This document shows, piece after piece, positions 45,149 through 53,874 of a stretch of DNA of 64,000 nucleotides; the first letter of the stretch is position 1, and each line of letters starts with the position of its first letter. A program made the translations under genes and the position numbers. The notes under the pieces are model-generated. The model saw nothing but the letters and a program-made list of their open reading frames with translations, was not told where the DNA came from and ran no database searches. This DNA is from JBKBIP01 sp046297495. Its GTDB lineage: Bacteria; Planctomycetota; Planctomycetia; Gemmatales; Gemmataceae. The stretch covers positions 74,593-138,592 of the forward strand of contig JBKBIP010000015.1 in NCBI GenBank assembly GCA_046297495.1, written 5' to 3'.

Positions 45149-45339
45149 GCCCTACGTTTGGTCCCTGTTATCATCCGGCGGACTGCGGCGCGGTACTGCC
45201 GTGGCGCGAAAGCCCATCCCTCTGAGCACGCCGCGCCCGCGAGTGCCGCCCTTTGCTGGCACGGCGTACTCGGCGGAACTTTCCTGCCGGGGCAATGGAG
45301 TGACATGGTGGAATGAAAACGCGAAGTGCTGGACGATTC

Positions 45340-45381
45340 AACATAAAAGGGCAGGATTCGTGGTGCCGAATCCTGCCCTTT
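45340..45381 (-). terminator. Terminator of the BBP7 barrel gene
   Basis: Perfect 15-bp stem AAAGGGCAGGATTCG (45346-45360) / CGAATCCTGCCCTTT (45367-45381) with a 6-nt loop. On the minus strand it continues to TTTTATGTT, so it should stop transcription of the gene ending at 45433. Confidence 0.8.
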
Positions 45382-45432
45382 GACTTGGTGTATTGCACCG
45401 AGTTGCGTTACCTGTCGGCGCTCTATTACCGA

Positions 45433-47208
45433 TTAATAACGGAACTCCAAGCCGCCGCTGAAGCCTTGGGCCCAAAAGTCGCTGGAGCGAAATTCAAAAC
45501 GCGGCTCGGCGGGGCCAACCAGTGTGCCGGGCGGGATTTGTGTCGGATTCACCCGCAAATCGATTTGGTCTCCGGCGCGGGCCACATCGCTCCAGTACAG
45601 GAAGGTGTAACCCGCGAAAGCCCGCAGGTGTTTGGTGGCTTGCACGCCAACGTTGACGTTCACCTCCGGCACCACGGCGAAGTGGTTGCGATGATAACGG
45701 CCAATGTTACTATTCTGTCCCAACAAGCCGCCCACGTTGGCGGTTTGGGTGCCGTCGGGAAGAATGACCAGGGTATTCCCCTGAACTTCCGCCGTGCTGA
45801 CCGTCGCCCCCAGCGCGCACTTGCCGGTCAGGTCCAAGAACCAACGGCCGCGCCGTAATTCAATGGCAATCCCCAGATCGCCGCCATGAAATTGGTTGTC
45901 CGTGTTGAATCCATCCGCGACCAGGAAGCGCGTTCCGACGGGGATGATGGGATTGACGGTGGTGACAGTCAATGACTCGTCAATATCAATTTCCTCATCC
46001 AGTTGCAGGAACCGGTAGCCGCCCAACACATCGACACGATAGCAACAACCGCGGCAGATATTGGCGCGGAAGAGCGCCCCCGCTCCCAGGAAGTTGGCGG
46101 TGTTGGCCCGCACGCTCACGGCGCCGGACAGCAAATCGGGGAAGGAAACCAGTTGGGAATCTTGTTGATTCAATTGCGTGTTGAAGAAGGGCCGCGCCAG
46201 GATGGGGCTTCCTGGTGAATTGGCCAGAAAATTGGCGGAGCCATTCTCCAGAAAGAAGAAGCTCCCTTCCAGGCCGAATTTTTGCCGTTTGTCCAACCAG
46301 CCGCCGATGGTGAATCTGCCGCCGGAGCGCTCGTCGTCATTGACGCGTTCGTTTCCGAAGAGAACGCGGGTTCCGGGTTGGCCAAGCACTCCTGCCTCCT
46401 CGCGGGGCGTGCCGTCCACGCTCAGAGTCACTAGCGGGGGCAGTGGACTCCCTTTGAGCCACCACAGCAAGTATTCCCCGCGCGCCCAGATTTTACCTGG
46501 CGGACCACAGAGGGGATCACAACACACGCAACAAGGCGCCTGCCACGCTTGCTCACAGCCATCGGAACAGGATAGCGCCTCTGCTGGTAATTTCAAGAAA
46601 GGCTGGGCGGAACTAGGCGGCTCCGTCGTCAGTGTGTCCGGCGTCTCACACGCTTCCTCGGCGGCGGCGTCTTGGCTGGCTGAGCCAACGACTTTGGCAA
46701 GGGAAACTGTGCCGAGCTTTTGCTTGAGCGGCGCGAGGAACGCTTGACATTTGTGGGACAGCGGCAATAACGTCGGCATGGGAGAGGACAACTCCCGCGG
46801 CGGCGGCGGCGGGGCCTGCGGCGCCTTGGGTGCCGGGCCGACCATCATGGGAGCCACGGGGAAAAGGGTCTGGGCGTAGGGCGTCGGGGAAGGTGGCGGT
46901 GTTCCCGCGGGGGGTTGGTATTGCGGACGTGGCATCGGCGGTCGAGGCGCGGGCATCGTTTGCGGCACGTGATACATCGGTGCATAAGCATGAGGATGCG
47001 GCGCCGGATAAACGGCACCGGGATGACCGTGCATCATCGGCGGGTGATACATCGGCGATGGCCAACTGGGTGCGGGTTGGCCGTACATGGGATGGACAGG
47101 GGCTGGCCCATAGCCGGGGTGCGGGTAGTAACCAGCCGGTGACTGCGCGGCGCACCACGGCGCGGTGACAACCAGCAAGACGACGGCGCTTAGACAACTT
47201 CTATACAT
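45433..47208 (-). CDS. BBP7-family outer-membrane beta-barrel protein
   Basis: Outer-membrane protein of 591 residues. Signal peptide MYRSCLSAVVLLVVTAPWCAAQ, then a Pro/His/Tyr-rich low-complexity region (~25-150; repeats of YGQPAPSWPSP, HPHAYAPMYH type), a Cys-rich stretch (CCVCCDPLCG), and from about 255 a beta-barrel of the planctomycete BBP7 type: IWARGEYLLWWLKGSPLPPL, GGWLDKRQKFGLEGSFFFLE, VDVLGGYRFLQLDEEID, LRAFAGYTFLYWSDVARAGD, ending GLEFRY with the C-terminal aromatic residue expected for outer-membrane insertion. Probably a porin or structural barrel. ATG 47208 is chosen because GGAG lies 7 nt upstream; the extension to 47277 lacks signal features. The low-complexity part may span or bind the wall-like layer (inference). 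Confidence 0.9.
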   Translation of the reverse strand: MYRSCLSAVVLLVVTAPWCAAQSPAGYYPHPGYGPAPVHPMYGQPAPSWPSPMYHPPMMHGHPGAVYPAPHPHAYAPMYHVPQTMPAPRPPMPRPQYQPPAGTPPPSPTPYAQTLFPVAPMMVGPAPKAPQAPPPPPRELSSPMPTLLPLSHKCQAFLAPLKQKLGTVSLAKVVGSASQDAAAEEACETPDTLTTEPPSSAQPFLKLPAEALSCSDGCEQAWQAPCCVCCDPLCGPPGKIWARGEYLLWWLKGSPLPPLVTLSVDGTPREEAGVLGQPGTRVLFGNERVNDDERSGGRFTIGGWLDKRQKFGLEGSFFFLENGSANFLANSPGSPILARPFFNTQLNQQDSQLVSFPDLLSGAVSVRANTANFLGAGALFRANICRGCCYRVDVLGGYRFLQLDEEIDIDESLTVTTVNPIIPVGTRFLVADGFNTDNQFHGGDLGIAIELRRGRWFLDLTGKCALGATVSTAEVQGNTLVILPDGTQTANVGGLLGQNSNIGRYHRNHFAVVPEVNVNVGVQATKHLRAFAGYTFLYWSDVARAGDQIDLRVNPTQIPPGTLVGPAEPRFEFRSSDFWAQGFSGGLEFRY

Positions 47209-47574
47209 TTCTGCACTCCATTGCGAGAATACTCCACAGGTGAACGCCTCAATCGGGATGCGGATGAGGGGGTTCACGATGGGATCGAGACATTCTTGTC
47301 ACGAGACTCTCTATGTTCATCGACGATCCGGGAAGGGATTCTCCGTGACGTTCCGCTTCTAGGGCGCGGATAGCCTCAGCCCGCCAGCGCTTTGCGCCGT
47401 TCTTGCGTTCGCGCTGAGATGCGCGGATTATGCCGAGGCGCGAAAGGTAAGCGATTTTTTGGGAAAGTAGGGGGCCGATCTCTGCTCCTCCAAAGCCGAT
47501 TTCCTACAATGTACATTCCTGCTCACGCGGCATAAGTCGAACAATAAATGAACCAATTCCAAAAGGAGCCATTC
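47209..47574. other. Intergenic gap
   Basis: About 365 bases between the divergent BBP7 gene and the small hypothetical gene. No gene, repeat or terminator recognised. Confidence 0.5.
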
Positions 47575-47904
47575 ATGGCAAAGCAAAAATCCACCAAGAA
47601 CCAACAACTACGCGGTGACGGTGCGGAGGCGCTCGAAGCGGCGCAGGCCGAGAAAGCAGGCGCGAAGTTTGAATGGCACTATGGCCGGATCACGCGCCTG
47701 GGGAACTATGAGATGGGGGGTGGAAAGAGTGTGTCGATTGTCTGGGAGGAAGGGGGCGTTACTTCTCAGCAAGGCGTGCTCAGCGACGAACAGTGGGAGA
47801 TTCTCAAGTTGGCGTTTCTCACCACCGGACGCATCGCGGTTCTCAGCGATCAGAGTGGGGACGATTGGATGTACGATTATCGCATCCTCGAAGCGGTGCG
47901 CTGA
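47575..47904 (+). CDS. Small hypothetical protein
   Basis: Protein of 109 residues that I do not recognise. The first ~35 residues are charged and low in complexity (KQKSTKNQQLRGDGAEALEA); the rest is a compact, probably cytoplasmic domain (FEWHYGRITRLGNYEM, SIVWEEGGVTSQQGVLSDEQ). No membrane segment or metal motif. AAAAGGAG 7 nt before ATG 47575 makes this a likely real gene; an upstream in-frame ATG at 47548 would place the ribosome site inside the coding sequence. It converges with cbiD. Confidence 0.65.
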   Translation: MAKQKSTKNQQLRGDGAEALEAAQAEKAGAKFEWHYGRITRLGNYEMGGGKSVSIVWEEGGVTSQQGVLSDEQWEILKLAFLTTGRIAVLSDQSGDDWMYDYRILEAVR

Positions 47905-47965
47905 AATGAGCGGAAGCTGCGGCACGGACGTTTCATTGATGGCCCACCGCTGCCTTACGCCGAAA

Positions 47966-49099
47966 TCAGCGCGCGCTTTCAGCTTGACCCAGTATGTTTC
48001 CGTCAAAATCAAAAAGAATGACATGAACGTGGAGCTGGCCAGCAGCGTGGGCCGCGCATTGTTCCGCGGCCAAGGCACATAGCTGGCGAAAGAAATCGGT
48101 CCAGCCGGCTTCCTCGACCAGCTCTTGCACATGCCGGGCCGTGTGGGCGGCGGCGATGGCGTCGGCCAGCGCTGCTGGGGCCTGGAGCGCGCGGGCGACC
48201 TGACTGAGAAAGGCACAATCGACCTGATTCCCCGCCACGTGGGTTTGCATCTTGCCGGCAGCGATCTTCGAGAGCTTGCCGATCATCACGCCCAAGGTCA
48301 CGCGCGGCACGCCTCGTTCCGCCGCCCGTTTCAGGCAGACGCCCGTGAAAATCCCCATTTGCACGAAGGCCATTTCCGGTAAGTCGGGATAGAGCTGGCG
48401 GGCGAAGGTCTCACTGCGGCCGCCGGTGGTCAAGACGATGTGCTCCAGATGATTGGCGGCAGCCACATCAATGGCCTGCACCACCGACGCCCGCCAAGCC
48501 GCCGTGGACATGGCCCGGACAATGCCGGTGGTTCCCAAGATGGAGATGCCGCCGACGATGCCCAAGCGAGCATTGAAAGTTCGCTGGGCCAGCTCCGCGC
48601 CGTTGGGCACGCTGAGGGTGACTTCGACGCCGGGATCGGGATGATCGCTTCCCAGCACATCGGCGACCGCCTGGCGGATCATGCGCTGCGGCACCGGGTT
48701 GATGGCTGGGCTGCCGACTGGTAATTCCAGACCGCGCCGCGTGATCACGCCGACCCCCGCGCCGCCGCGCAGGTGAATCCCCGGCTCGGCCACGCGCCGC
48801 ACCGTGGCGAAAATCTCCGCGCCGTGGGTCACATCGGGATCATCGCCGGCATCCTTGACGACGCCGCCGCGGGCGGTATCCTCTATCCATTCCAACGTGT
48901 TGATGCGGATTTCCAACACACGCGGGATGGGGAGCTGAATGGTCACCGTCTCCGGCCAGCCCCGGTCGAGCAGTACCAGGCACGCCGCCTTGGCCGCCGC
49001 CGCCGCCGCCGTGCCGGTCGTGAACCCTTCGCGCCGCCCCCGGGGGTTCCGAGGCGGAACGGTATGACCTCGAACGATCTGGCACGGCTGTCGTGGCAT
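47966..49099 (-). CDS. cbiD: Cobalt-precorrin-5B (C1)-methyltransferase
   Basis: Methylates C1 of cobalt-precorrin-5B in the anaerobic (early cobalt insertion) cobalamin pathway; cytoplasmic. The 377-residue product shows the CbiD pattern: REGFTTGTAAAAAAKAACL near the start, AGDDPDVTHGAEI, GAGVGVITRRGLELPVG, AINPVPQRMI, NARLGIVGGISILGTTGIV, and VLTTGGRSETFAR. The length is normal. The ATG at 49099 begins a plausible N-terminus (MPRQPCQIVRGHTVPPRNPR); the extension to 49294 is unlikely. No other cobalamin gene is adjacent, but a cobalamin riboswitch lies 5.4 kb away. It converges with the small gene at 47575. Confidence 0.94.
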   Translation of the reverse strand: MPRQPCQIVRGHTVPPRNPRGRREGFTTGTAAAAAAKAACLVLLDRGWPETVTIQLPIPRVLEIRINTLEWIEDTARGGVVKDAGDDPDVTHGAEIFATVRRVAEPGIHLRGGAGVGVITRRGLELPVGSPAINPVPQRMIRQAVADVLGSDHPDPGVEVTLSVPNGAELAQRTFNARLGIVGGISILGTTGIVRAMSTAAWRASVVQAIDVAAANHLEHIVLTTGGRSETFARQLYPDLPEMAFVQMGIFTGVCLKRAAERGVPRVTLGVMIGKLSKIAAGKMQTHVAGNQVDCAFLSQVARALQAPAALADAIAAAHTARHVQELVEEAGWTDFFRQLCALAAEQCAAHAAGQLHVHVILFDFDGNILGQAESAR

Positions 49100-49317
49100 G
49101 ATGTTACGTTGCTGCGCGAAAATGGCGATGGTGGAGTTTATTGTCCCACGTTGAGTCGTGGACGGAAGAGGAAGTTTAGTAGAGAGGAAAAAGGCCGGAT
49201 TGGAAATCCGGCCCCCATGCTTTCGTGCCGGGAGTAATATAATGGTAAGAAACTCCCAGGGGGAATGCGAGCCGGTGGCGCGCCCGCTAAACACGGACTT
49301 CTAAAATCTGAAAGCTG

Positions 49318-50202
49318 ATGATTTCTCCACAATTATCTCGCCAGATTCGTCGTTTGCAGATTCGCGCCCGGCGGGCCGTGGAGGATTTGCTGGGGGGGGC
49401 CTATCATAGCGTCTTCAAGGGGACCGGAATGGCCTTCGAGGAGGTGCGCGAATATCAGCCCGGCGACGATGTGCGCCGCATTGATTGGAACGTGACGGCC
49501 CGCATGGGGCACCCGTTCATCAAGCGCTACATCGAGGAACGGGAATTGACGGTGATGTTGGCTCTGGATGTCAGCGGCAGCCAGCAGTTCGGCACCCAGC
49601 GCCAGCCCAAGCGCGAAATCGCCGCCGAGATCGCCGCGTTGCTGGCCTTCAGCGCTTACGGCAACAATGACAAGGTGGGTTTACTTGCCTTTAGCGATCA
49701 TGTGGAACTGTACCTGCCGCCGCGCAAAAGCACACAACACATCTTGCGCATCATCCGCGAGGTGCTCGGCTATCCCCCTGGCCAACGCCGCACGCACTTG
49801 GCCCAGGCGCTGGATTATCTCAATCGCGTGCAACGGCGGCGGGCCATTGTGTTTCTGATTAGCGATTTTCTGGACCATGACTACGAACGCCCCCTGCGGC
49901 GCGCGGCCCGGCGGCACGACCTGATTGCCGTGCATATCAGCGACCCGCGCGAAGAGGAGCTGCCCCCTGTCGGCCTGCTGGAAGTGGTGGACGCGGAAAC
50001 GGGCCGACATTGGCTGCTGGACACGTCCGCCGCCGCCGTGCGCCAAGCCTATGCCGACCAAGCCCAGCAGCGCCGAGCCTCTCTGCGGCAATTGCTGCGC
50101 TCGGCCCGCATCGATCTGATCGACACCTCGACCGAAGGGGGACACCTCGACGCCCTGATGCGGTTTTTTGAAACTCGTCAGGGACGCTTGAAAAGAGAGT
50201 AG
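49318..50202 (+). CDS. DUF58 domain protein (MoxR-associated, vWA-like)
   Basis: Protein of 294 residues with the DUF58 signature: FKGTGMAFEEVREYQPGDDVRRIDWNV (split: GTGMAFEEVREYQPGDD, then RRIDWNVTARMG), followed by a vWA-like fold (LTVMLALDVSGSQQFG with a MIDAS-type DxSxS). These proteins are usually encoded beside a MoxR AAA ATPase and BatA/B/D-type proteins; here the neighbour at 50244 looks BatD-like, but no MoxR gene is present in the window. Probably involved in assembly of an envelope complex. Length is normal; ribosome site is weak. Cytoplasmic, no membrane helix. Confidence 0.88.
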   Translation: MISPQLSRQIRRLQIRARRAVEDLLGGAYHSVFKGTGMAFEEVREYQPGDDVRRIDWNVTARMGHPFIKRYIEERELTVMLALDVSGSQQFGTQRQPKREIAAEIAALLAFSAYGNNDKVGLLAFSDHVELYLPPRKSTQHILRIIREVLGYPPGQRRTHLAQALDYLNRVQRRRAIVFLISDFLDHDYERPLRRAARRHDLIAVHISDPREEELPPVGLLEVVDAETGRHWLLDTSAAAVRQAYADQAQQRRASLRQLLRSARIDLIDTSTEGGHLDALMRFFETRQGRLKRE

Positions 50203-50243
50203 CCCCCCGTGTAGCGCGCGAGCTATCGGCGAGCACTTGTGCA

Positions 50244-51170
50244 ATGATCCCCATGATGTCACCACGTTGGTTTTTGGTTGTCTTGCTGCTACTGCTCAGG
50301 CCCGTCACGGTCTGGGCGGAACCCTATCATTGGCAAGCAACCACCCAAAAGGGCAGCACCGTCCGCTTACACTTGGATCGGCGGCAAGTGGAGCTGTCCG
50401 GCTCGTTGCGCCTGACGCTGACGATCGAAGGCTCAGCCCCGTTGCAAGTGTCCGCCTTGAGAGACATGAGCAAATCGCCGGCTTGGCGGGTGACAGCCCA
50501 GCCCCCCACGCTGGAAACCCTCCCCGACGGTCGGCAGCGCTGGCAGCAGACGTTCACGCTGGAACCGTGGCTGCCGGGCCAGGAGGTGAGCTTACCGCTC
50601 CATCAGATCGAATGGAATAATGAGCAAGTCACCTTGCCAGCAGTGACGGTCGCGGTAACGACCCAGATTCCGCGACCGGATGTCAGCTTGGCTCGCGACA
50701 TCACCGGCATCGAGACGCTCCCCCCGACACCGGCGCGGCCCGTTGCCTGGCTGCTCGCCATGGGGGCGGGGCTGCTGGCGGCGGGGCTGGTCGCGGTCGG
50801 TTGGCGCCGCTGGCGCTTGCGTCCACCGCCGCCCCCCGCGCCGGACGCCGAAGCGCTGGCCCACTTGCGGCGCCTGGCCGATCAGAAGCCAGGCTCAGCG
50901 GTCGTGGCCCCGGAATTGCTGGCCATGTTACGTCGTTACTTGGAGCGTGGCTTCCAAATATCCGCCGAGGTCCGCACCACCGAGGAGCTGCTGGCCATGC
51001 TGGCGACACCCCCTTGGGACAGCGCGACACACGAACGGCTGCAAGCGCTGCTGCGCCGCTGTGATTTGATCCAATTCGCCGGCTGGCAACCTGATGCCGA
51101 GGAAGCAAGAGAATTGCTGGACCAAGCGCGGGCCTTTGTCGAAGCCACCGCGCCCTCACGTGCCGGGTAG
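50244..51170 (+). CDS. BatD-like exported, membrane-anchored protein
   Basis: Protein of 308 residues: signal peptide (WFLVVLLLLLRPVTVWA), an exported beta domain (LSGSLRLTLTIEGSAPLQVS; GQEVSLPLHQIEWNNEQVTL), one membrane helix at about 168-188 (VAWLLAMGAGLLAAGLVAV) and a cytoplasmic helical tail of ~115 residues. This arrangement matches BatD/DUF4381-type partners of DUF58 proteins. It starts 42 nt after the DUF58 gene and is probably in the same operon. ATG 50244 is used; ATG 50253 or 50256 would still leave the signal peptide intact. Confidence 0.75.
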   Translation: MIPMMSPRWFLVVLLLLLRPVTVWAEPYHWQATTQKGSTVRLHLDRRQVELSGSLRLTLTIEGSAPLQVSALRDMSKSPAWRVTAQPPTLETLPDGRQRWQQTFTLEPWLPGQEVSLPLHQIEWNNEQVTLPAVTVAVTTQIPRPDVSLARDITGIETLPPTPARPVAWLLAMGAGLLAAGLVAVGWRRWRLRPPPPPAPDAEALAHLRRLADQKPGSAVVAPELLAMLRRYLERGFQISAEVRTTEELLAMLATPPWDSATHERLQALLRRCDLIQFAGWQPDAEEARELLDQARAFVEATAPSRAG

Positions 51171-51279
51171 CGAATACGCCACCGACGCGCCGGGCGTCCC
51201 CCGCTCGCTGCGAACACCGGGCGTCGTTCTTTGCCCTTGACGATGCCCACGGCACGATCTAAGGTAAATCCATGACACC

Positions 51280-51353
51280 GGGCGCTTAGCTCAGTTGGCT
51301 AGAGCACCAGCTCGACACGCTGGGGGTCACAGGTTCAAGTCCTGTAGCGCCCA
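51280..51353 (+). tRNA. tRNA-Val (GAC) with C33
   Basis: Complete cloverleaf of 74 nt: acceptor GGGCGCT/AGCGCCC, D arm GCTC/GAGC, anticodon stem CCAGC/GCTGG with loop TCGACAC (anticodon GAC, decoding GUC and GUU), variable loop of 5, T stem ACAGG/CCTGT with TTCAAGT, discriminator A73. CCA is not encoded. The loop base before the anticodon is C rather than the nearly universal U33. Confidence 0.93.
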
Positions 51354-51686
51354 ATTGACAATCTTGCATCACGTTGCACCGAGCCGCAAGAGAAGGCATA
51401 ATCTCTTGCGGTTTGTGTATTTCTGGCGGCAAGTTCTCTTCCGTGCTATCGGATGCGGCGATTTGCTGCACCGGATTTTGCGCCGCGCGATTCTAGAGAA
51501 ACACCGTCTGTCGCATTCTCTGCCGCCCCTTCGGGGCTGATCAGACAGATTCGGAGTGTGGTTCTTCTTTGTCGGAGAAACACCTGAGTAGGAATAGCGA
51601 CTCCTTCCCGACCATTTTCCCTGGTCAATCGCCGCCGACTTTTCTATGGTGAGGAAAACTCGCCTTGGTTGTTGGGGACTTGCTCC
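51354..51686. other. Intergenic gap after the tRNA
   Basis: About 330 bases. It contains the tRNA terminator at 51384-51422. No gene recognised; the potassium-transport promoter must lie here. Confidence 0.5.
51384..51422 (+). terminator. Terminator after tRNA-Val
   Basis: Perfect 10-bp stem CCGCAAGAGA (51384-51393) / TCTCTTGCGG (51402-51411), 8-nt loop, followed by TTTGTGTATTT, 30 nt after the tRNA. Confidence 0.8.
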
Positions 51687-53099
51687 ATGTTGAAGTATGC
51701 CGGGTCGATGGCCCGGTATCCGGCTCGTGCCTTGTTTGGTTGGTATCTGTCCGTCATCGTGCTCGGCGGCGTCGTGCTGAGCCTGCCGATCGCGCGGGCG
51801 CCGGCTGCGGAGCCGATCCGCCTGATCGATGCGTTGTTCACCTCCACCAGCGCGGTGTGCGTCACCGGATTGACGGTGCGTTCCACGGGACAGGCCTTTT
51901 CCCCCTTCGGGCAGGGGGTCATCCTGCTGTTGTTTCAATTCGGCGGCATCGGCATCATGACGCTGACCACGTTCACCGCCTTGGCCTTGACCGGCCACGC
52001 CAGCCTGCGCCAATTTGCCACCATCAGCGAGACCTTGGGAGTCAAACCGTCCGAGCGCCTGGCGCGGGTCCTTGTGCGCGTCATCGGCGTCACGCTGGCG
52101 TTCGAGGCGGTGGGCGTCGCGGCCCTGATGCCGCGCTTCCTCGGGGAAGGACAGCCCGCCGGCCAAGCCCTGTGGCAAGCGACCTTTCACTCCGTTTCCG
52201 CGTTCTGCAACGCCGGCTTCGGCCTCTACGATGACAGCCTGGTGCGCTATCAAGGGGATGCCTGGGTGAATATCATCATCATGTTGCTGATCGTCGTGGG
52301 GGGCATCGGCTTTCCCGTCTTGACCGACCTGGGCCGCCATTGGCCGCGCCGCGAGCCGGGGGAGACTTATCGAGCCGCCCTGGCTCGCGGCTGGGATGGC
52401 TGGCAGCCGACGACCAAGCTGGTGTTGATCGTCACCGCCAGTTTCATCGTAGTGGGGGCGTTGCTCATCTTGGTGTTGGAATGGCATCATGGGTTGGCGG
52501 ACATGCCGTGGTATCGACGCCCTCTGGTGGCCTTGTTTCAATCCGTCACCACTCGCACCGCCGGTTTCAACACGGTCCCCATCGAGCGGTTCACCAGCGC
52601 CACGTTGTTTATCATGATCTTGTGGATGTTCGTCGGCGGCGGGCCGTGCTCGACGGCGGGCGGCTCGAAAGTATCGACCTTCGGCGTGCTGGCGCTGCTG
52701 GCCTGGCATCGGCTGTTGGGGCATGGGCAAGTCATCCTCTTTCGCCGTTCCATCGCGCGCGCGACCGTGGAGCGCGCCATCCTCACGATCTTGCTGTTCG
52801 TGGTGTTTGCCATCGTGGGAATGGCCGGCATCTTGGTCGCTGGCGAAGCGTTGCTCGGCGGCACCGGACCGCAAGCCCACGAGTTCTTCTTGGACGCGGC
52901 CTTCGAGGTGGTATCCGCTCTGGGTACGGTCGGCTTGAGTTTGGGCATCACTCCCACCCTTTCGGATGGGAGCAAATTGTTCTTGATGCTGCTGATGTTC
53001 GCCGGACGCTTGGGACCGATTTCGGTGTTGTTGGCCGTCTCGCGGGGCGAGCGCGACGCCAAGCTGCAATACGCCAAGCAAGAAGTGTTGATCGGTTGA
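51687..53099 (+). CDS. Potassium uptake membrane subunit, TrkH/KtrB type
   Basis: Integral membrane channel-like subunit of a K+ uptake system, 470 residues. Four pore-repeat signatures are visible: TSTSAVCVTGLTV, ATFHSVSAFCNAGFGL, QSVTTRTAGFNTV and EVVSALGTVGLSLG, each with the selectivity-filter Gly (CVTG-type, CNAG, RTAG, GTVG). Multiple hydrophobic helices run throughout. It works with the RCK subunit encoded next (spacing 13 nt), which gates it. K+ and possibly Na+ are transported from the outside. ATG 51687 (MLKYAGSMARYPARALFG) is chosen; an upstream GTG/TTG extension adds six residues. Confidence 0.92.
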   Translation: MLKYAGSMARYPARALFGWYLSVIVLGGVVLSLPIARAPAAEPIRLIDALFTSTSAVCVTGLTVRSTGQAFSPFGQGVILLLFQFGGIGIMTLTTFTALALTGHASLRQFATISETLGVKPSERLARVLVRVIGVTLAFEAVGVAALMPRFLGEGQPAGQALWQATFHSVSAFCNAGFGLYDDSLVRYQGDAWVNIIIMLLIVVGGIGFPVLTDLGRHWPRREPGETYRAALARGWDGWQPTTKLVLIVTASFIVVGALLILVLEWHHGLADMPWYRRPLVALFQSVTTRTAGFNTVPIERFTSATLFIMILWMFVGGGPCSTAGGSKVSTFGVLALLAWHRLLGHGQVILFRRSIARATVERAILTILLFVVFAIVGMAGILVAGEALLGGTGPQAHEFFLDAAFEVVSALGTVGLSLGITPTLSDGSKLFLMLLMFAGRLGPISVLLAVSRGERDAKLQYAKQEVLIG

Positions 53100-53112
53100 G
53101 GAACCAACGAGG

Positions 53113-53775
53113 ATGAAAGTCAAACGCTTCATTGTGTTGGGGTTGGGATCGTTTGGCCAAACGCTGGCGCTGCGCCTGGCGCAAAACGGCTGCCGGGTGA
53201 CGGGGGTGGACCTGGACGAGCGCCAAGTCGAAGCCGTCAAGGACCAAATTCACGAAGCGATTGTGGCCGACGTCACCGATCGCGCTGTGTTGGAGCAGCT
53301 CATGCTGGATACGGCGGACGGCGTGTTCATTTCGTTGGGGGAGAGTATCGAAAAAAGCATCTTGGCCGCTCTGCATGTGATCGATTTGAAGGTCCACAAC
53401 GTCTATGTCAAAGGCATCTCCCGCGAGCATGGCCGTATCCTCAGCAAGTTGGGGGTGTCGCGCGTGATCTTCCCCGAAATGGAAATCGCCGTGCAGACTG
53501 CCGATCAGATGACGTTGCCCAACGTGCTGGAATCGTTTCAATTCGATCCGGATTATAGCATCGTGGAAACCGTGGTGCCGGCGAGCCTGGCGGGCAAGAC
53601 GCTGGCTGAGGCGGGTCTACCGCGCCGTTTCGGCCTCATGGTGATCGGCGTCAAGGAAGCGCTGGGGGAACGCTGGGAGCTGATGCCGCCGCCGGATCAC
53701 GTCTTCGGCGATGAGCAGTTCGTGTTGGTGATCGGCCGCAATGCCAACATCAACAAGTTTTGCCAGATGCAATGA
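53113..53775 (+). CDS. Potassium uptake regulatory subunit, TrkA/KtrA type
   Basis: Cytoplasmic RCK-type regulator of 220 residues that binds NAD(H) or ATP/ADP and controls the adjacent TrkH/KtrB channel. An N-terminal Rossmann fold shows VLGLGSFGQTLALRL (GxGxxG) with Asp35 region VTGVDLDERQVEAV, and residues ~140-220 form a RCK_C domain (VETVVPASLAGKTLAEAGL ... VIGRNANINKF). The length matches KtrA (about 220). It is 13 nt after the channel gene, so the two are co-transcribed. A GTTTCGCG palindrome follows. Confidence 0.92.
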   Translation: MKVKRFIVLGLGSFGQTLALRLAQNGCRVTGVDLDERQVEAVKDQIHEAIVADVTDRAVLEQLMLDTADGVFISLGESIEKSILAALHVIDLKVHNVYVKGISREHGRILSKLGVSRVIFPEMEIAVQTADQMTLPNVLESFQFDPDYSIVETVVPASLAGKTLAEAGLPRRFGLMVIGVKEALGERWELMPPPDHVFGDEQFVLVIGRNANINKFCQMQ

Positions 53776-53809
53776 AACGCCGGTCCAGCACGTCCCGATG
53801 GAGATAGTG

Positions 53810-53855
53810 GAGTCAGCGTTTCGCGTAGGCTGGCAGGCGCGCGAAACGCTGACTC
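53810..53855. repeat. Intergenic palindrome, GTTTCGCG family (member c)
   Basis: Perfect 16-bp arms GAGTCAGCGTTTCGCG (53810-53825) and its complement (53840-53855), loop 14 nt, 34 nt after the RCK gene stop. Confidence 0.8.
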
Positions 53856-53874
53856 ACGTGGACAGGAAAAAACC

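Larger units (their letters stand above)
44956..45432. other. Intergenic gap with three inverted repeats
   Basis: About 480 bases between two convergent genes. It holds the terminator hairpin at 44978, the palindrome at 45102 and the terminator at 45346. No gene seen. Confidence 0.6.

Noticed and set aside
51369..53240. Long minus-strand ORF of 623 codons
   Set aside because: Antisense to the clear TrkH gene; composition is Arg/Gln/His-rich and it matches no family. It is a GC-bias shadow frame.
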